Assembly: GCA_024234855.1 (NCBI GenBank)
Contig: JACKNN010000005.1
Coordinates: 1-64,000 of the forward strand
Direction: 5' to 3'
From: Pseudomonadales bacterium
GTDB taxonomy: Bacteria > Pseudomonadota > Gammaproteobacteria > Pseudomonadales > Halieaceae
Length of the DNA stretch: 64,000 nucleotides
The position numbers and the translations under genes were made by a program. How positions within the stretch are numbered: position 1 is the first letter of the stretch; each line of letters opens with the position of its first letter. Under the pieces are notes generated by a model. The model was given only the letters and a program-made list of their open reading frames with translations, was not told the origin of the DNA and did no database searches. Below are positions 14,825 to 24,201 of the stretch, one piece after another.

Positions 14825-17440
14825 GTGCTTGAAGCATATCGCGAACATGTGGCCGAACGCGCCAGCCAGAATATTCCCCCGAAGCCCCTCAGCGCCGAGC
14901 AGGTCGCCGCGTTGGTAGAGTTGCTCAAGAGCCCGCCCGCCGGAGAGGCCGAATACCTGCTGGACCTGATCAGCAACCGGGTGCCCCCCGGCGTGGACGA
15001 GGCCGCCTACGTTAAAGCGGGGTTTTTGTCCGCCATCGCCAAGCGCGAAACGACATGCCCGCTGATCGACCCGCTCAAGGCAGTTGAACTGCTGGGCAAT
15101 ATGCACGGTGGCTACAACATCGAGACCCTGGTCTCCCTGCTGACCGACAAGGAGCTGGGCGCCGCCGCCGCAAAGGAACTCAAGCACACGCTGCTAGTAT
15201 TCGAGGCCTTCCATGATGTGGCCGAGCTGGCCGACAAGGGCAATGCCAACGCCAGTGCGGTGATGCAGTCCTGGGCCGATGGCGAGTGGTTCACCAGTCG
15301 GCCGGCAGTGGCCGAGTCGATCAAGCTCGCCGTGTTCAAGGTGACCGGTGAAACCAACACTGACGATCTGTCCCCCGCCCCCGATGCCTGGTCGCGCCCG
15401 GATATCCCCCTGCACGCCCTGGCCATGTACAAGATGACCCGCGACGGGCTCAAGCCCGCGGAACACGGTGTCTCCGGCCCCATGCAGCAGATCGCCGACC
15501 TGCAGGCCAGGGGCCTGCCGGTGGCCTTTGTCGGCGACGTGGTCGGCACCGGCTCCTCCCGCAAGTCCGCCACTAACTCCGTATTGTGGTTCTTCGGCGA
15601 CGACATTCCGGGCGTGCCGAATAAAAAGGGCGGCGGAATCTGTATCGGCGGCAAGGTGGCTCCCATTTTCTACAACACCATGGAGGATGCCGGCGCACTG
15701 GTATTCGAGGCGCCCGTCGACAAGATCGGTATGGGCGATGTGATCGAGGTCCGCCCCTACGACGGCAAGATCCTGTCCGAGTCCGGCGAAGTGCTGAGTG
15801 AGTTCGAACTCAAGTCCGAGGTGCTGCTCGATGAAGTGCGCGCCGGCGGCCGCATCAACCTGATCATCGGGCGCGGCCTCACCACCCGGGCGCGCGAGGC
15901 CATGGGCCTGCCGGCCAGCGACCTGTTCCGCACACCCGCGGTGCCAACCGATACCGGCAAGGGCTTCACCCTGGCCCAGAAAATGGTGGGCAGGGCCTGC
16001 GGCACCGAGGGCATCCGCCCGGGCACCTACTGCGAGCCACTGATGACCACCGTCGGCTCCCAGGATACCACCGGCCCGATGACCCGGGACGAGTTGAAAG
16101 ACCTGGCCTGCCTGGGCTTTTCCGCCGACCTGACCATGCAGTCGTTCTGCCACACCGCGGCCTACCCCAAGCCGGTGGATATCGATACCCAGCACACCCT
16201 GCCCGACTTCATCATGACCCGCGGCGGCGTCTCCCTGCGCCCGGGTGACGGTATCATCCACTCCTGGCTCAACCGCATGCTGCTGCCCGATACCGTCGGC
16301 ACCGGCGGCGACTCCCACACCCGCTTCCCCATGGGCATCTCCTTCCCGGCGGGTTCCGGCCTGGTAGCCTTTGCCGCCGCCACCGGCGTGATGCCGCTGG
16401 ATATGCCCGAGTCGGTACTGGTGCGCTTCAAGGGCGAGATGCAGCCCGGCATCACCCTGCGCGACCTGGTGCACGCCATTCCCTACTACGCCATCCAGCA
16501 GGGCCTGCTGACGGTGGAGAAAAAGGGCAAGAAAAATATCTTCTCCGGCCGCATCCTCGAAATCGAGGGCCTCACCGGCCTGACCGTTGAGCAGGCGTTC
16601 GAGCTATCCGACGCGTCGGCAGAGCGTTCCGCCGCCGGCTGTACCATCGCCCTGGACGAGGACACCATCGCCGAATACCTGCGCTCCAATGTGGTGCTGC
16701 TGCGCTCCATGATCGCCGAGGGTTATGGCGATGCCCGCACCCTGGAGCGGCGTGCCCGCAAGATGGAAGACTGGCTGGCCAACCCCAGCCTGATGCAAGC
16801 CGACGACGACGCGGAATACACTGCGGTCATCGAGATCGACCTGGCGGACGTCAGGGAGCCCATTGTCTGCGCGCCCAACGATCCCGACGATGCCCGCCTG
16901 CTGTCCTCCGTGGCCGGCGACAAGGTGGATGAAGTCTTTATCGGCAGCTGCATGACCAACATCGGCCACTTCCGCGCGGCGGGCAAGTTGCTGCAGAAAC
17001 ACAAGGGCGGCATCTCCACCCGCCTGTGGATTGTGCCGCCCACCCGCATGGACGAGCATCTGCTGATGGAGGAAGGCTACTACAATATCTTTGGCGCCGC
17101 GGGAGCCCGCACGGAGATGCCGGGCTGCTCCCTGTGCATGGGCAACCAGGCCCGGGTCGCGGCCAACTCGACGGTGCTCTCAACCTCCACCCGCAACTTC
17201 CCCAACCGTCTGGGCGACGGCGCCAATGTCTACCTGACCTCGGCTGAACTGGCCTCCGTCGGCGCGATTCTCGGCAAACTGCCCACACCCGAGGAGTACC
17301 TGACGTTCGCCAAAGATCTCGACGCCATGTCCGATGAGATTTACCGCTATATGAATTTTGACCAGATAATGGAGTTTCAGAAGAGCGCCGAGGAAGGCAA
17401 GCGTATCGCCGCGGTGGAAATCCAGGAGATCCGCGCCTGA
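14825..17440 (+). CDS. acnB: Bifunctional aconitate hydratase 2 / 2-methylisocitrate dehydratase
   Basis: The 871-aa AcnB converts citrate to isocitrate in the TCA cycle and can act in the methylcitrate cycle. It has the AcnB-specific HEAT-like N-terminal domain (YREHVAERASQN, NRVPPGVDEAAYVKAGF), then the swivel domain (TGETNTDDLSPAPDAW), then the catalytic core. Fe-S cysteines are in IGSCMTNIGHFRAAGKLL and PGCSLCMGNQARV. The start is GTG 14825 with AAGGAG upstream. It is convergent with fumC, another TCA gene. Confidence 0.97.
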   Translation: MLEAYREHVAERASQNIPPKPLSAEQVAALVELLKSPPAGEAEYLLDLISNRVPPGVDEAAYVKAGFLSAIAKRETTCPLIDPLKAVELLGNMHGGYNIETLVSLLTDKELGAAAAKELKHTLLVFEAFHDVAELADKGNANASAVMQSWADGEWFTSRPAVAESIKLAVFKVTGETNTDDLSPAPDAWSRPDIPLHALAMYKMTRDGLKPAEHGVSGPMQQIADLQARGLPVAFVGDVVGTGSSRKSATNSVLWFFGDDIPGVPNKKGGGICIGGKVAPIFYNTMEDAGALVFEAPVDKIGMGDVIEVRPYDGKILSESGEVLSEFELKSEVLLDEVRAGGRINLIIGRGLTTRAREAMGLPASDLFRTPAVPTDTGKGFTLAQKMVGRACGTEGIRPGTYCEPLMTTVGSQDTTGPMTRDELKDLACLGFSADLTMQSFCHTAAYPKPVDIDTQHTLPDFIMTRGGVSLRPGDGIIHSWLNRMLLPDTVGTGGDSHTRFPMGISFPAGSGLVAFAAATGVMPLDMPESVLVRFKGEMQPGITLRDLVHAIPYYAIQQGLLTVEKKGKKNIFSGRILEIEGLTGLTVEQAFELSDASAERSAAGCTIALDEDTIAEYLRSNVVLLRSMIAEGYGDARTLERRARKMEDWLANPSLMQADDDAEYTAVIEIDLADVREPIVCAPNDPDDARLLSSVAGDKVDEVFIGSCMTNIGHFRAAGKLLQKHKGGISTRLWIVPPTRMDEHLLMEEGYYNIFGAAGARTEMPGCSLCMGNQARVAANSTVLSTSTRNFPNRLGDGANVYLTSAELASVGAILGKLPTPEEYLTFAKDLDAMSDEIYRYMNFDQIMEFQKSAEEGKRIAAVEIQEIRA

Positions 17441-17460
17441 GTTGCACATGGCAACCGTAT

Positions 17461-17493
17461 CCCGCCGCCCGCGCCTGCGGGCAGGGCGGCGGG
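17461..17493. terminator. Hairpin between convergent acnB and fumC
   Basis: A perfect 10-bp stem, CCCGCCGCCC (17461-17470) with GGGCGGCGGG (17484-17493), loop 13 nt, fills the 63-bp gap between the two stop codons. A second small hairpin, GTTGC-ACATG-GCAAC (17441-17455), precedes it. Position suggests a bidirectional terminator, although no strong T tract follows. Confidence 0.6.
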
Positions 17494-17503
17494 TACAACC
17501 GCA

Positions 17504-18877
17504 TTACTTTTCAGCCAGGCCCGCCAGTCGCGCAGGGTCCAGTAACTGCTCCAGCTCCGGCCTGCTCATGCCGGTATCCTCCATGGCCACGTCTATCACC
17601 GGGCGGCGCTCGGCGTAGGCGCGCTTGGCGATGGCAGCGGCGGCCTCATAACCTATCTGCGGGTTGAGGGCGGTGACCAGGACCGGATTGCGCGCCAGCA
17701 CCTGCCCGACCTGAGCATGATCCACCGTGAATCCAGCCACCGCCCGCGCGGTGGTGTCACAGGCACCCGCGAGCAGTTCGATACTCCCCAGCAGTTTGTC
17801 CGCTACCAGCGGCAACATGACGTTCAACTGGAAATTACCGGAGCGGGCGGCCAGGGCGATGGTTGCATCGTTGCCCACCACTTCCGCCGCAGCCATCAGG
17901 GCCGCCTCCGGCAACACCGGGTTGACCTTGCCAGGCATGATGGATGAGCCCGGCTGCAGGGCTTCCAACCGTATTTCCGCCAGCCCCGCCAGGGGTCCCG
18001 ACGCCATCCACCGCAGGTCGTTATTGAGCTTGGTGAGGATATGCGCCAGCGAGCGGGCGCAGGCGGAGCACTCTACCGCCACCTCCTGCGCCGCCATGCG
18101 TGACGATGGATTGGGGCAGACGGTGAAGTGCATGGCCAGCATCCGACTGAGCTCCACAGCAAAGGCATCGGCAAATCCCGCCGGCACATTGACTCCAGTG
18201 CCGACTGCCGAACCCCCTATGGGCAGTGCACGCAGGCGCGGCTGCAGGTCATCCAGGCGCTGCCCGCACTCAGCCAACTGGAACGCCACACTTTCAAGTT
18301 CCTGGCCGAAGGTCACCGGCATCGCGTCCATCAGGTGCGTGCGACCTGTCTTGACGGTATCGGCGAGCTCGCCGGCGCGCCGCCGCAGCACGCCTGACAA
18401 ACGTGCCAGCGCCGGCCTGAGTTGCTGCTGCAGCGCCACTGCGGCGGAAACCTGTATACAGCAGGGAATCACATCGTTGCTGCTCTGGCTGCGATTCGCA
18501 TGGTCGTTCGGGTGTACTTCCACGCCGCCGGCCTGCGAAGCGAGCCGGGCCAACACCTCGTTCATGTTCATATTGGTGCTGGTACCTGAGCCGGTCTGGA
18601 ACACGCCCACCGGAAACTGGTCGGCGTGGTCCCCGCCGGCTACCCGGGCGGCGACCAGCACCAGCGCATCGGCGATATCCGCCGGCAATCCGCCGCGGGC
18701 GGCGTTGGCTACCGCCGCCGCGGACTTGATCCGGGCCAGACAGCGGATAAACAGCGGCGGCATAGTGCGCGCCGCGATGGTGAAGTTGTCAACTGCCCGC
18801 TGCGTCTGGGCCCCGTACAGCGCATCAACCGGGACGCTGACCTCTCCCATGGTGTCTCGCTCGGTCCGGTATTTCAT
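17504..18877 (-). CDS. fumC: Class II fumarate hydratase
   Basis: The 457-aa protein belongs to the fumarase/aspartase superfamily and hydrates fumarate to malate without Fe-S clusters. Motifs are QTGSGTSTNMNMNEV, the region HPNDHANRSQSSND, KTGRTHLMDAMPVTFGQE and the signature GSSIMPGKVNP (about residue 312). The aspartase AspA is less likely given length and the G-S-A-V-G-T-G-V-N segment. GGAGG lies 8 nt before the ATG. It faces acnB, so both encode TCA steps. Confidence 0.9.
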   Translation of the reverse strand: MKYRTERDTMGEVSVPVDALYGAQTQRAVDNFTIAARTMPPLFIRCLARIKSAAAVANAARGGLPADIADALVLVAARVAGGDHADQFPVGVFQTGSGTSTNMNMNEVLARLASQAGGVEVHPNDHANRSQSSNDVIPCCIQVSAAVALQQQLRPALARLSGVLRRRAGELADTVKTGRTHLMDAMPVTFGQELESVAFQLAECGQRLDDLQPRLRALPIGGSAVGTGVNVPAGFADAFAVELSRMLAMHFTVCPNPSSRMAAQEVAVECSACARSLAHILTKLNNDLRWMASGPLAGLAEIRLEALQPGSSIMPGKVNPVLPEAALMAAAEVVGNDATIALAARSGNFQLNVMLPLVADKLLGSIELLAGACDTTARAVAGFTVDHAQVGQVLARNPVLVTALNPQIGYEAAAAIAKRAYAERRPVIDVAMEDTGMSRPELEQLLDPARLAGLAEK

Positions 18878-18995
18878 CGCGTTTCCCTCCTGCTGTGGTC
18901 AGCATAGTATTTTTTGGCGCCTGCGCAGCGGCGGCATCCTCGACTGCGTGCTGCGGCGCCCGACGGATTGACCCTGCCCACTGCCTGCAGCGTGT

Positions 18996-21005
18996 TCAGT
19001 TGCGCCCGGGGCGAAATCGCCGCACCAGGCGCCTGAATTCGGCCACCCGGGTGTCTGGTCCCGCGGCCCCGTGCGCTGCGCTGCCATAGGCCAGTTCGTT
19101 ATACAAAGCCGAGATACGCTCGATCTCGTCGACCTCGCGGCGCAGCGCGCGGGCGGCCCGTGTGCCGAACTCATCGGCGGTCTCGCCGGCCGCGCGCACG
19201 ACCCCGACGCGCTGGAGCCTGGCGCAGAACAGCAGGTAATGCCGCTCCAGTTCGCTCACCCTGTGTCCCCTGCGCTTGCGTAAAAGGCTGAAGGCGATGG
19301 GCGCCAGTACCAGCACCCAGGTGGCCAGCAACACGAGCGCAAATTTCTGCACGCTGATGCCACCGAACAGGTCGTTCAGCAGCTGGAATTGCTGGTCGCG
19401 GTTGAAGCCCGTCACCCAGCTCTGCCAGCGGTAGGTGAGCGCGTCGTAACGCAGGCGCAGGGTATTCAACCAGGCGACACCCCGGTAACGCACGAGCGCC
19501 AGCGGCGTATCGGCGAGAAAACTGCCCTGCCCGGTCAGAGCCCGCTCCAGACCCCACTCTATCCTGTCGGGCGACACGGCGGCGGTGGGATCCACCCGCA
19601 CCCAGCCCCGCTCACCCAGCCACACCTCCGCCCAGGCGTGGGCGTCAAACTGGTGCACGATCACCGTGCGGTTGAGCGGGTTGAGCTCGCCCCCCTGGTA
19701 GCCGGCGACCACCCGCGCCGGCACCCCGGCCGCGCGCATCATGACGACGAAGGCGGCGGCATAGTGTTCACAGAAACCCGCGCGGGTCTGGAACAGGAAG
19801 GCATCCGTCGGGTCTACCCCGGGCAGCAGCGGCGGATCCAGGGTGTAGACAAAGGGCTCGTTCCTGAACCTGGCCAGCACCGCGTCGACAAAGGCCGCAT
19901 CGCTGGCCGCCTGCTCACGCATCTGCCGGGCCAGGGCAAGGGTGGCGGGATTGTCCTGTGGCGGCAACCGCAGTTCGATCTCGCGCCGCCAGTCGGAGAG
20001 CGACGGCTCGAGTACCGCGTCGGGCCAGGTTTTCACGCTGTAAAGCCGCTCATCCTCCAGCTCCGTCGGGGAAAACAGCACGTAGTCGGAACTGGTCATG
20101 ACGCCCCCTGAGGCGGGACTGGCATAACGCAGGCTGTACAGCCAATTTTGCTGGGTAGGCGCCATGATGACCCGGTACAGCAGCGGTTCCCCCGTGGTTT
20201 CCACCGGCCCTGGCCTGCGCTCCGCGGGCGGTATGTCAAAGTAGCGCAGGCTGCTCCAGGCACCCTCTTCCAGCCTGCTGAACACCAGGCCACGCCAGTA
20301 CAAATCCGCCACCGGCGGAATGTCACCTTCGAACTGCGCCCGAAAAGCCACCTCCCCGGACCGGCCCAGCCGGGAAATATCCCCGGGTTTCATGAAATCG
20401 CTGACGCCGGTTTTCGCCGTATGGCTCTTGATCGGCACCGACCACAGCGGGCCGATACGCGGGAACAGGAAGAACAGCACCACCATCAGCGGCAGCGCCT
20501 GCAGCAGCATGGCGGCCGCCAGGCGAATGGTCTTGCGGTTGAACTGGTGCTCGCCGGGGCGGTGCATGGCCACCAGGGCGGTCGTGACCAGCGTTACGTT
20601 CAGCAGGGAATACAGCACCATGGGCAGGTCCTGGCTGAACAGGAACTCCGTGAGGCAGATAAAATAGCCCAGGAATAACAGCACGTAACCGTCCTTGCGC
20701 TCAGCCAGCTCAATCAACTTGAGCGCGAAGGCGGTCAGCAGCAGGGCGATGGTCGGCTCCAGTCCCAGGATGGAGCCGAAGCTGACGTAAATCCCGGCAA
20801 AACTACTGATGATCAGGCCCGCCTTCACCCAGCGCCCGGGGAAAGACCAGCGCCCCTGGTATACCATGATGCGCCAGGTGGCGGCGAACACGTACACCGC
20901 CAGCACCCAGCCGGGAATGCGCCCCAGGTGCGGGGCGACCAAAGTAAACAGGCTGATAATGATCCAGACCAGGGCGTTGCGGGGGATCAGCTGGTCCGTC
21001 TTCAC
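18996..21005 (-). CDS. tgpA: TgpA-like membrane transglutaminase (DUF3488, transglutaminase core, DUF4129)
   Basis: The 669-aa inner-membrane protein has about six transmembrane segments in its first 200 residues (DUF3488), a periplasmic transglutaminase-like domain, a further helix near VLLATWVLVLAPIAFSLL and a cytoplasmic DUF4129-like tail. The Cys-His-Asp triad is visible as GFCEHYAAAF (Cys about 410), FDAHAWAEVW and VRVDPTAA. The TgpA homologue in Pseudomonas is needed for growth. I choose the GTG at 21005, whose bases overlap the DUF58 stop (GTGA); longer frames merely shadow that gene. It is third in the moxR-DUF58-tgpA operon. Confidence 0.9.
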   Translation of the reverse strand: MKTDQLIPRNALVWIIISLFTLVAPHLGRIPGWVLAVYVFAATWRIMVYQGRWSFPGRWVKAGLIISSFAGIYVSFGSILGLEPTIALLLTAFALKLIELAERKDGYVLLFLGYFICLTEFLFSQDLPMVLYSLLNVTLVTTALVAMHRPGEHQFNRKTIRLAAAMLLQALPLMVVLFFLFPRIGPLWSVPIKSHTAKTGVSDFMKPGDISRLGRSGEVAFRAQFEGDIPPVADLYWRGLVFSRLEEGAWSSLRYFDIPPAERRPGPVETTGEPLLYRVIMAPTQQNWLYSLRYASPASGGVMTSSDYVLFSPTELEDERLYSVKTWPDAVLEPSLSDWRREIELRLPPQDNPATLALARQMREQAASDAAFVDAVLARFRNEPFVYTLDPPLLPGVDPTDAFLFQTRAGFCEHYAAAFVVMMRAAGVPARVVAGYQGGELNPLNRTVIVHQFDAHAWAEVWLGERGWVRVDPTAAVSPDRIEWGLERALTGQGSFLADTPLALVRYRGVAWLNTLRLRYDALTYRWQSWVTGFNRDQQFQLLNDLFGGISVQKFALVLLATWVLVLAPIAFSLLRKRRGHRVSELERHYLLFCARLQRVGVVRAAGETADEFGTRAARALRREVDEIERISALYNELAYGSAAHGAAGPDTRVAEFRRLVRRFRPGRN

Positions 21006-22000
21006 AGCGGTTTGCGCTCGATGCCGTACAGGGCGAGCGCCTGTAGCGCCCGGTCGCGGTGCCTGTCCCCCAGGCCGGGCGCCAGCGCGAAGCCGGGCAG
21101 GCGCAGGCCGTATTCCTCGCCCCGCTGCTCGAACACCAGTACCCAGTAACACAGGTGGGACAGTCGCTGCTCGGTGCCATACCCGGGAAACATCTCCCAG
21201 TCCAGCCAGACGCTGCGGCTGGCATAGGCGCCGTACTGCTTGGTCTGCACGCCCTGGCCGCGGGCCAGGCCCTTCCAGTGCAACTGGCGCAGGGAATCGC
21301 CGTAGCGGTAATTCCTGAAGCCGTAAAAATCGTCGCTGCCCTCCACGAGGGTGGCGGCAGCGTCGCCCTGGTCGGTTGCCAGCCCGGGCAGCTCAGGACA
21401 GGCCAGCGGCTGCGGATACACCAGCGCGCACAGGTCCAGGTCGACCCAGGTCCAGCAGCGCAGCAGGCCCAGGGGATAGGTGGACTCCAGCAACAGCCGG
21501 CCGGGACTGAACCAGCCCCGCCCGCCCACCGCCATATGCAAGTGCACCTGCACCGTATCCCGCTCCACCAGGTTGACGGTGCTGGCGCTGCTGTCCGGCC
21601 ACTTCAGGAGCAGGGCAAAATGCTCCCGCTGGCCACCCCGCTCCAGCTGCACCGAAAATTCGCTGTGCTGGCCGGGAAACACCGGGGTCGCCCGCAGAGC
21701 GCGGATCGTCAACCCGGACAGGTTGGCATACGTGTGGAGAATGGCGACGATGAACAGGGTCGCCAGCAGGAAGGTCAGGGCAAAGCTCATGTTGTTCTGG
21801 TAATTGATGGCGGTCAGCAACATGACCAGCAGGCACAGGGTAAAAAACAGGCCTACCCCGCTGGGGAAAATAAAGATCCGCTTCTGGTCCAGCGTGACCG
21901 AGCGCGCCGGCGGGATCCGGCGATTGACCCACTCGGCAAAGCGCTGGCGCAGGCGCTGCCTTATGCCGTGGCTAACGGTGCTGCCCATCTGCCCCCGCAC
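21002..22000 (-). CDS. DUF58-domain membrane protein
   Basis: The 332-aa protein has two adjacent transmembrane segments near residues 45-90 (IFPSGVGLFFTLCLLVMLL and MSFALTFLLATLFIVAIL), then a soluble part with the DUF58 signature DFYGFRNYRYGDSLRQLHWK. DUF58 proteins resemble von Willebrand A-type partners of MoxR ATPases. It lies 12 bp after moxR and overlaps tgpA, so the three products probably work as one membrane-associated module. The first residues before VTLDQKRIFIF are poorly constrained, so the start could be slightly downstream. Confidence 0.88.
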   Translation of the reverse strand: MRGQMGSTVSHGIRQRLRQRFAEWVNRRIPPARSVTLDQKRIFIFPSGVGLFFTLCLLVMLLTAINYQNNMSFALTFLLATLFIVAILHTYANLSGLTIRALRATPVFPGQHSEFSVQLERGGQREHFALLLKWPDSSASTVNLVERDTVQVHLHMAVGGRGWFSPGRLLLESTYPLGLLRCWTWVDLDLCALVYPQPLACPELPGLATDQGDAAATLVEGSDDFYGFRNYRYGDSLRQLHWKGLARGQGVQTKQYGAYASRSVWLDWEMFPGYGTEQRLSHLCYWVLVFEQRGEEYGLRLPGFALAPGLGDRHRDRALQALALYGIERKPL

Positions 22001-22012
22001 AGGATTACCCGG

Positions 22013-22939
22013 TCAGCTCCGGATCACATCGACATTGCGCCGCATCAACTCGACCAGTGCCATGCCGTCGCCCGCGTAGTCGCCGCTGGGCACCAGGCGG
22101 TGTGCGGCGACGGCGGGCAATACCATCTGCAGGTCTTCGGGTACCACGTGGCCGCGGTTTTGCATGACCGCCCAGGTGCGGGCGCACTCCAGCAGCGCCA
22201 GTGCGCCGCGCGGCGAAAGCCCCACGGCAAACTCCGCCGCGGTGCGGGTGTAGGCCACCAGCCGCTGCAGGTAATCGAGCAGGTTGTCCGAGGCGTGCAC
22301 CGCGCCGACCGCGGCCTGAATCTGCGCCAATTGCGCCGCACTGATCCGCTGCTGCAGCGCGACGCGCTCGCCGGCGGCCTGGCGCCGCTGGAACATCTCC
22401 CGCTCCGCGCGCGGGTGCGGATAACCCAGGTGCAGTCGCATCAGAAAACGGTCGAGCTGGGACTCAGGCAGCGGGTAGGTACCCGACTGGTTGATGGGGT
22501 TCTGGGTCGCGATGACGAAAAATGGCTGGGGCAAGGGCCGGGTCTCGCCCTCCACCGTGACCTGGCTCTCCGCCATGGCCTCCAGCAGGGCGCTCTGGGT
22601 GCGCGGCGTGGTCCGGTTGATCTCGTCCGCCAGCAGCAACTGGGTAAAAATCGGGCCGGGATGAAAACTGAAGCTGGCATCGTTGCGGTTGTAAACCGAG
22701 ACCCCCAGTATGTCGGCGGGCAACAGGTCGCTGGTGAACTGCACCCGCTTCCAGGACAGGCCCAGCACCTCCGCCAGGGCGTGGGACAGGGTGGTCTTGC
22801 CCATTCCGGGCAAATCCTCGATCAGCAGGTGGCCGCGGGCGAAAAGGCAGCACAGCGCCAGCCGGATTTGCGGTTCCTTCCCCAGCAGGACCCGGCCCAC
22901 CTCGGCCACTGCGGAATCGATCGACGCCTGTATCTGCAT
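22013..22939 (-). CDS. MoxR-type AAA+ ATPase
   Basis: The 308-aa ATPase has a Walker A segment EDLPGMGKTTLSHAL, Walker B LLLADEINR, sensor 1 VIATQNPINQSGTYPLPE and sensor 2 LSPRGALALL, in MoxR order. MoxR ATPases are chaperone-like partners of vWA or DUF58 proteins. It is the first gene of the moxR-DUF58-tgpA operon. The nearest upstream gene, metZ, is on the same strand with a 50-bp gap, so read-through from the long biosynthetic block is possible. Confidence 0.93.
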   Translation of the reverse strand: MQIQASIDSAVAEVGRVLLGKEPQIRLALCCLFARGHLLIEDLPGMGKTTLSHALAEVLGLSWKRVQFTSDLLPADILGVSVYNRNDASFSFHPGPIFTQLLLADEINRTTPRTQSALLEAMAESQVTVEGETRPLPQPFFVIATQNPINQSGTYPLPESQLDRFLMRLHLGYPHPRAEREMFQRRQAAGERVALQQRISAAQLAQIQAAVGAVHASDNLLDYLQRLVAYTRTAAEFAVGLSPRGALALLECARTWAVMQNRGHVVPEDLQMVLPAVAAHRLVPSGDYAGDGMALVELMRRNVDVIRS

Positions 22940-22989
22940 GAAATTTGCCCCGCCGTACTGCGCACATCAGCTGTGCCGGAAAATAACCG

Positions 22990-24192
22990 TCAGGCGAGCG
23001 CCGCCAGGCCGCGCTGCAGATCCGCCTGCAGATCCCCGACGTGTTCCAGGCCCACGGCTATACGGATCAGGTTGTCTGTAACACCCGCCGACGCCCTGTC
23101 CTGGGGGGTGAGGCGGCCGTGGGTCGTCGTCGCAGGATGCACGATAGTGCTCTTGGCATCGCCGAGGTTGGCGGTGAGCGACATGATCCTGACGGCATCG
23201 ATAAAATCCCAGGCCTGCTGCTGCTCCCCTTTTACGGTAAACGACAACACCCCGCCGAAGGCGCGCTGCTGCCGGCAGGCGAGCTCGTACCCCGGGTGGT
23301 CCGGCAAACCCGCGTAGAACACCCGCTCAACCGCGCTTTGCTGTTGCAGCCAGCCGGCCAGCTCCAGTGCACTGCGACTGTGTGCCTCCATGCGCAGCCG
23401 CAGGGTTTCCAGGCCCTTCAGGAAAACCCAGGCGTTGAACGCACTCATGGTCGGGCCGCAGGTGCGCAGGAAAGTGACCACCTCCTCCATATGGCGCGCG
23501 GCGCCGACTACGGCCCCGCCCACGCAGCGCCCCTGGCCATCCAGGTACTTGGTGGCGGAGTGGACGACGATATCGGCGCCCAGCGCCAGCGGCGTCTGCA
23601 GGGCCGGTGTGCAAAAACAGTTATCCACCACCAGCAGGCAATCGTTGGCCCTTGCCAGGGCGGACATGGCCGCGAGATCGGCCACCTCGCACAGCGGATT
23701 GGAGGGTGTTTCCAGGAACAACATGGCGGTGTTGGGCCTGATTGCAGCGCGCCACGCATCGATGGCGAGCAGCGGCACAAAACTGACTTCCACGCCGAAT
23801 TTCGCCAGGTACTTGCTGAACAGGTTGACCGTGGTACCGAACACGTTGCGCGAGCACACGACATGATCGCCGCTCTTGAGCAGCGCCATGCAGGTGCTGA
23901 GAATAGCCGCCATGCCGGAGGCGGTGCCCACCGCCTGCTCGGCGCCTTCGAGCGCGGCGATCCGCTGCTCGAACGCACGCACCGTGGGATTGGTGTAGCG
24001 CGAGTACACATTGCCCGGCGCATTGCCCGCAAACCGCGCGGCGGCATCCGCCGCGCTGTCGAATACATAGCTGGAGGTCAGGAAGATCGGCTCGGCGTGC
24101 TCGCCCTCCAGGGTGCGCGCTATGCCGGCACGCACCGCCAGGGTGTCGAGGTGTGCGCCCTGCAACGCATCGTCGTCCGGGTTGTCTGTCAT
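22990..24192 (-). CDS. metZ: O-succinylhomoserine sulfhydrylase
   Basis: The 400-aa PLP enzyme of the Cys/Met metabolism family makes homocysteine directly from O-succinylhomoserine and sulfide. PLP lysine lies in VHSATKYLDGQGR (about residue 209), with NVYSRYTNPT, GTASGMAAI and DNCFCTPALQTPL upstream. Cystathionine gamma-synthase-type activity is the main alternative, but location 9 bp after purF is the pseudomonad metZ context. It is the last gene of the co-oriented biosynthetic block. Confidence 0.93.
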   Translation of the reverse strand: MTDNPDDDALQGAHLDTLAVRAGIARTLEGEHAEPIFLTSSYVFDSAADAAARFAGNAPGNVYSRYTNPTVRAFEQRIAALEGAEQAVGTASGMAAILSTCMALLKSGDHVVCSRNVFGTTVNLFSKYLAKFGVEVSFVPLLAIDAWRAAIRPNTAMLFLETPSNPLCEVADLAAMSALARANDCLLVVDNCFCTPALQTPLALGADIVVHSATKYLDGQGRCVGGAVVGAARHMEEVVTFLRTCGPTMSAFNAWVFLKGLETLRLRMEAHSRSALELAGWLQQQSAVERVFYAGLPDHPGYELACRQQRAFGGVLSFTVKGEQQQAWDFIDAVRIMSLTANLGDAKSTIVHPATTTHGRLTPQDRASAGVTDNLIRIAVGLEHVGDLQADLQRGLAALA

Positions 24193-24201
24193 GCTACCGC
24201 T

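Noticed and set aside
21006..21152. Longer N terminus for the transglutaminase
   Set aside because: The extra residues are an Arg/Pro/Gly-rich shadow of the DUF58 gene; the GTG that overlaps its stop starts a normal TgpA membrane domain.
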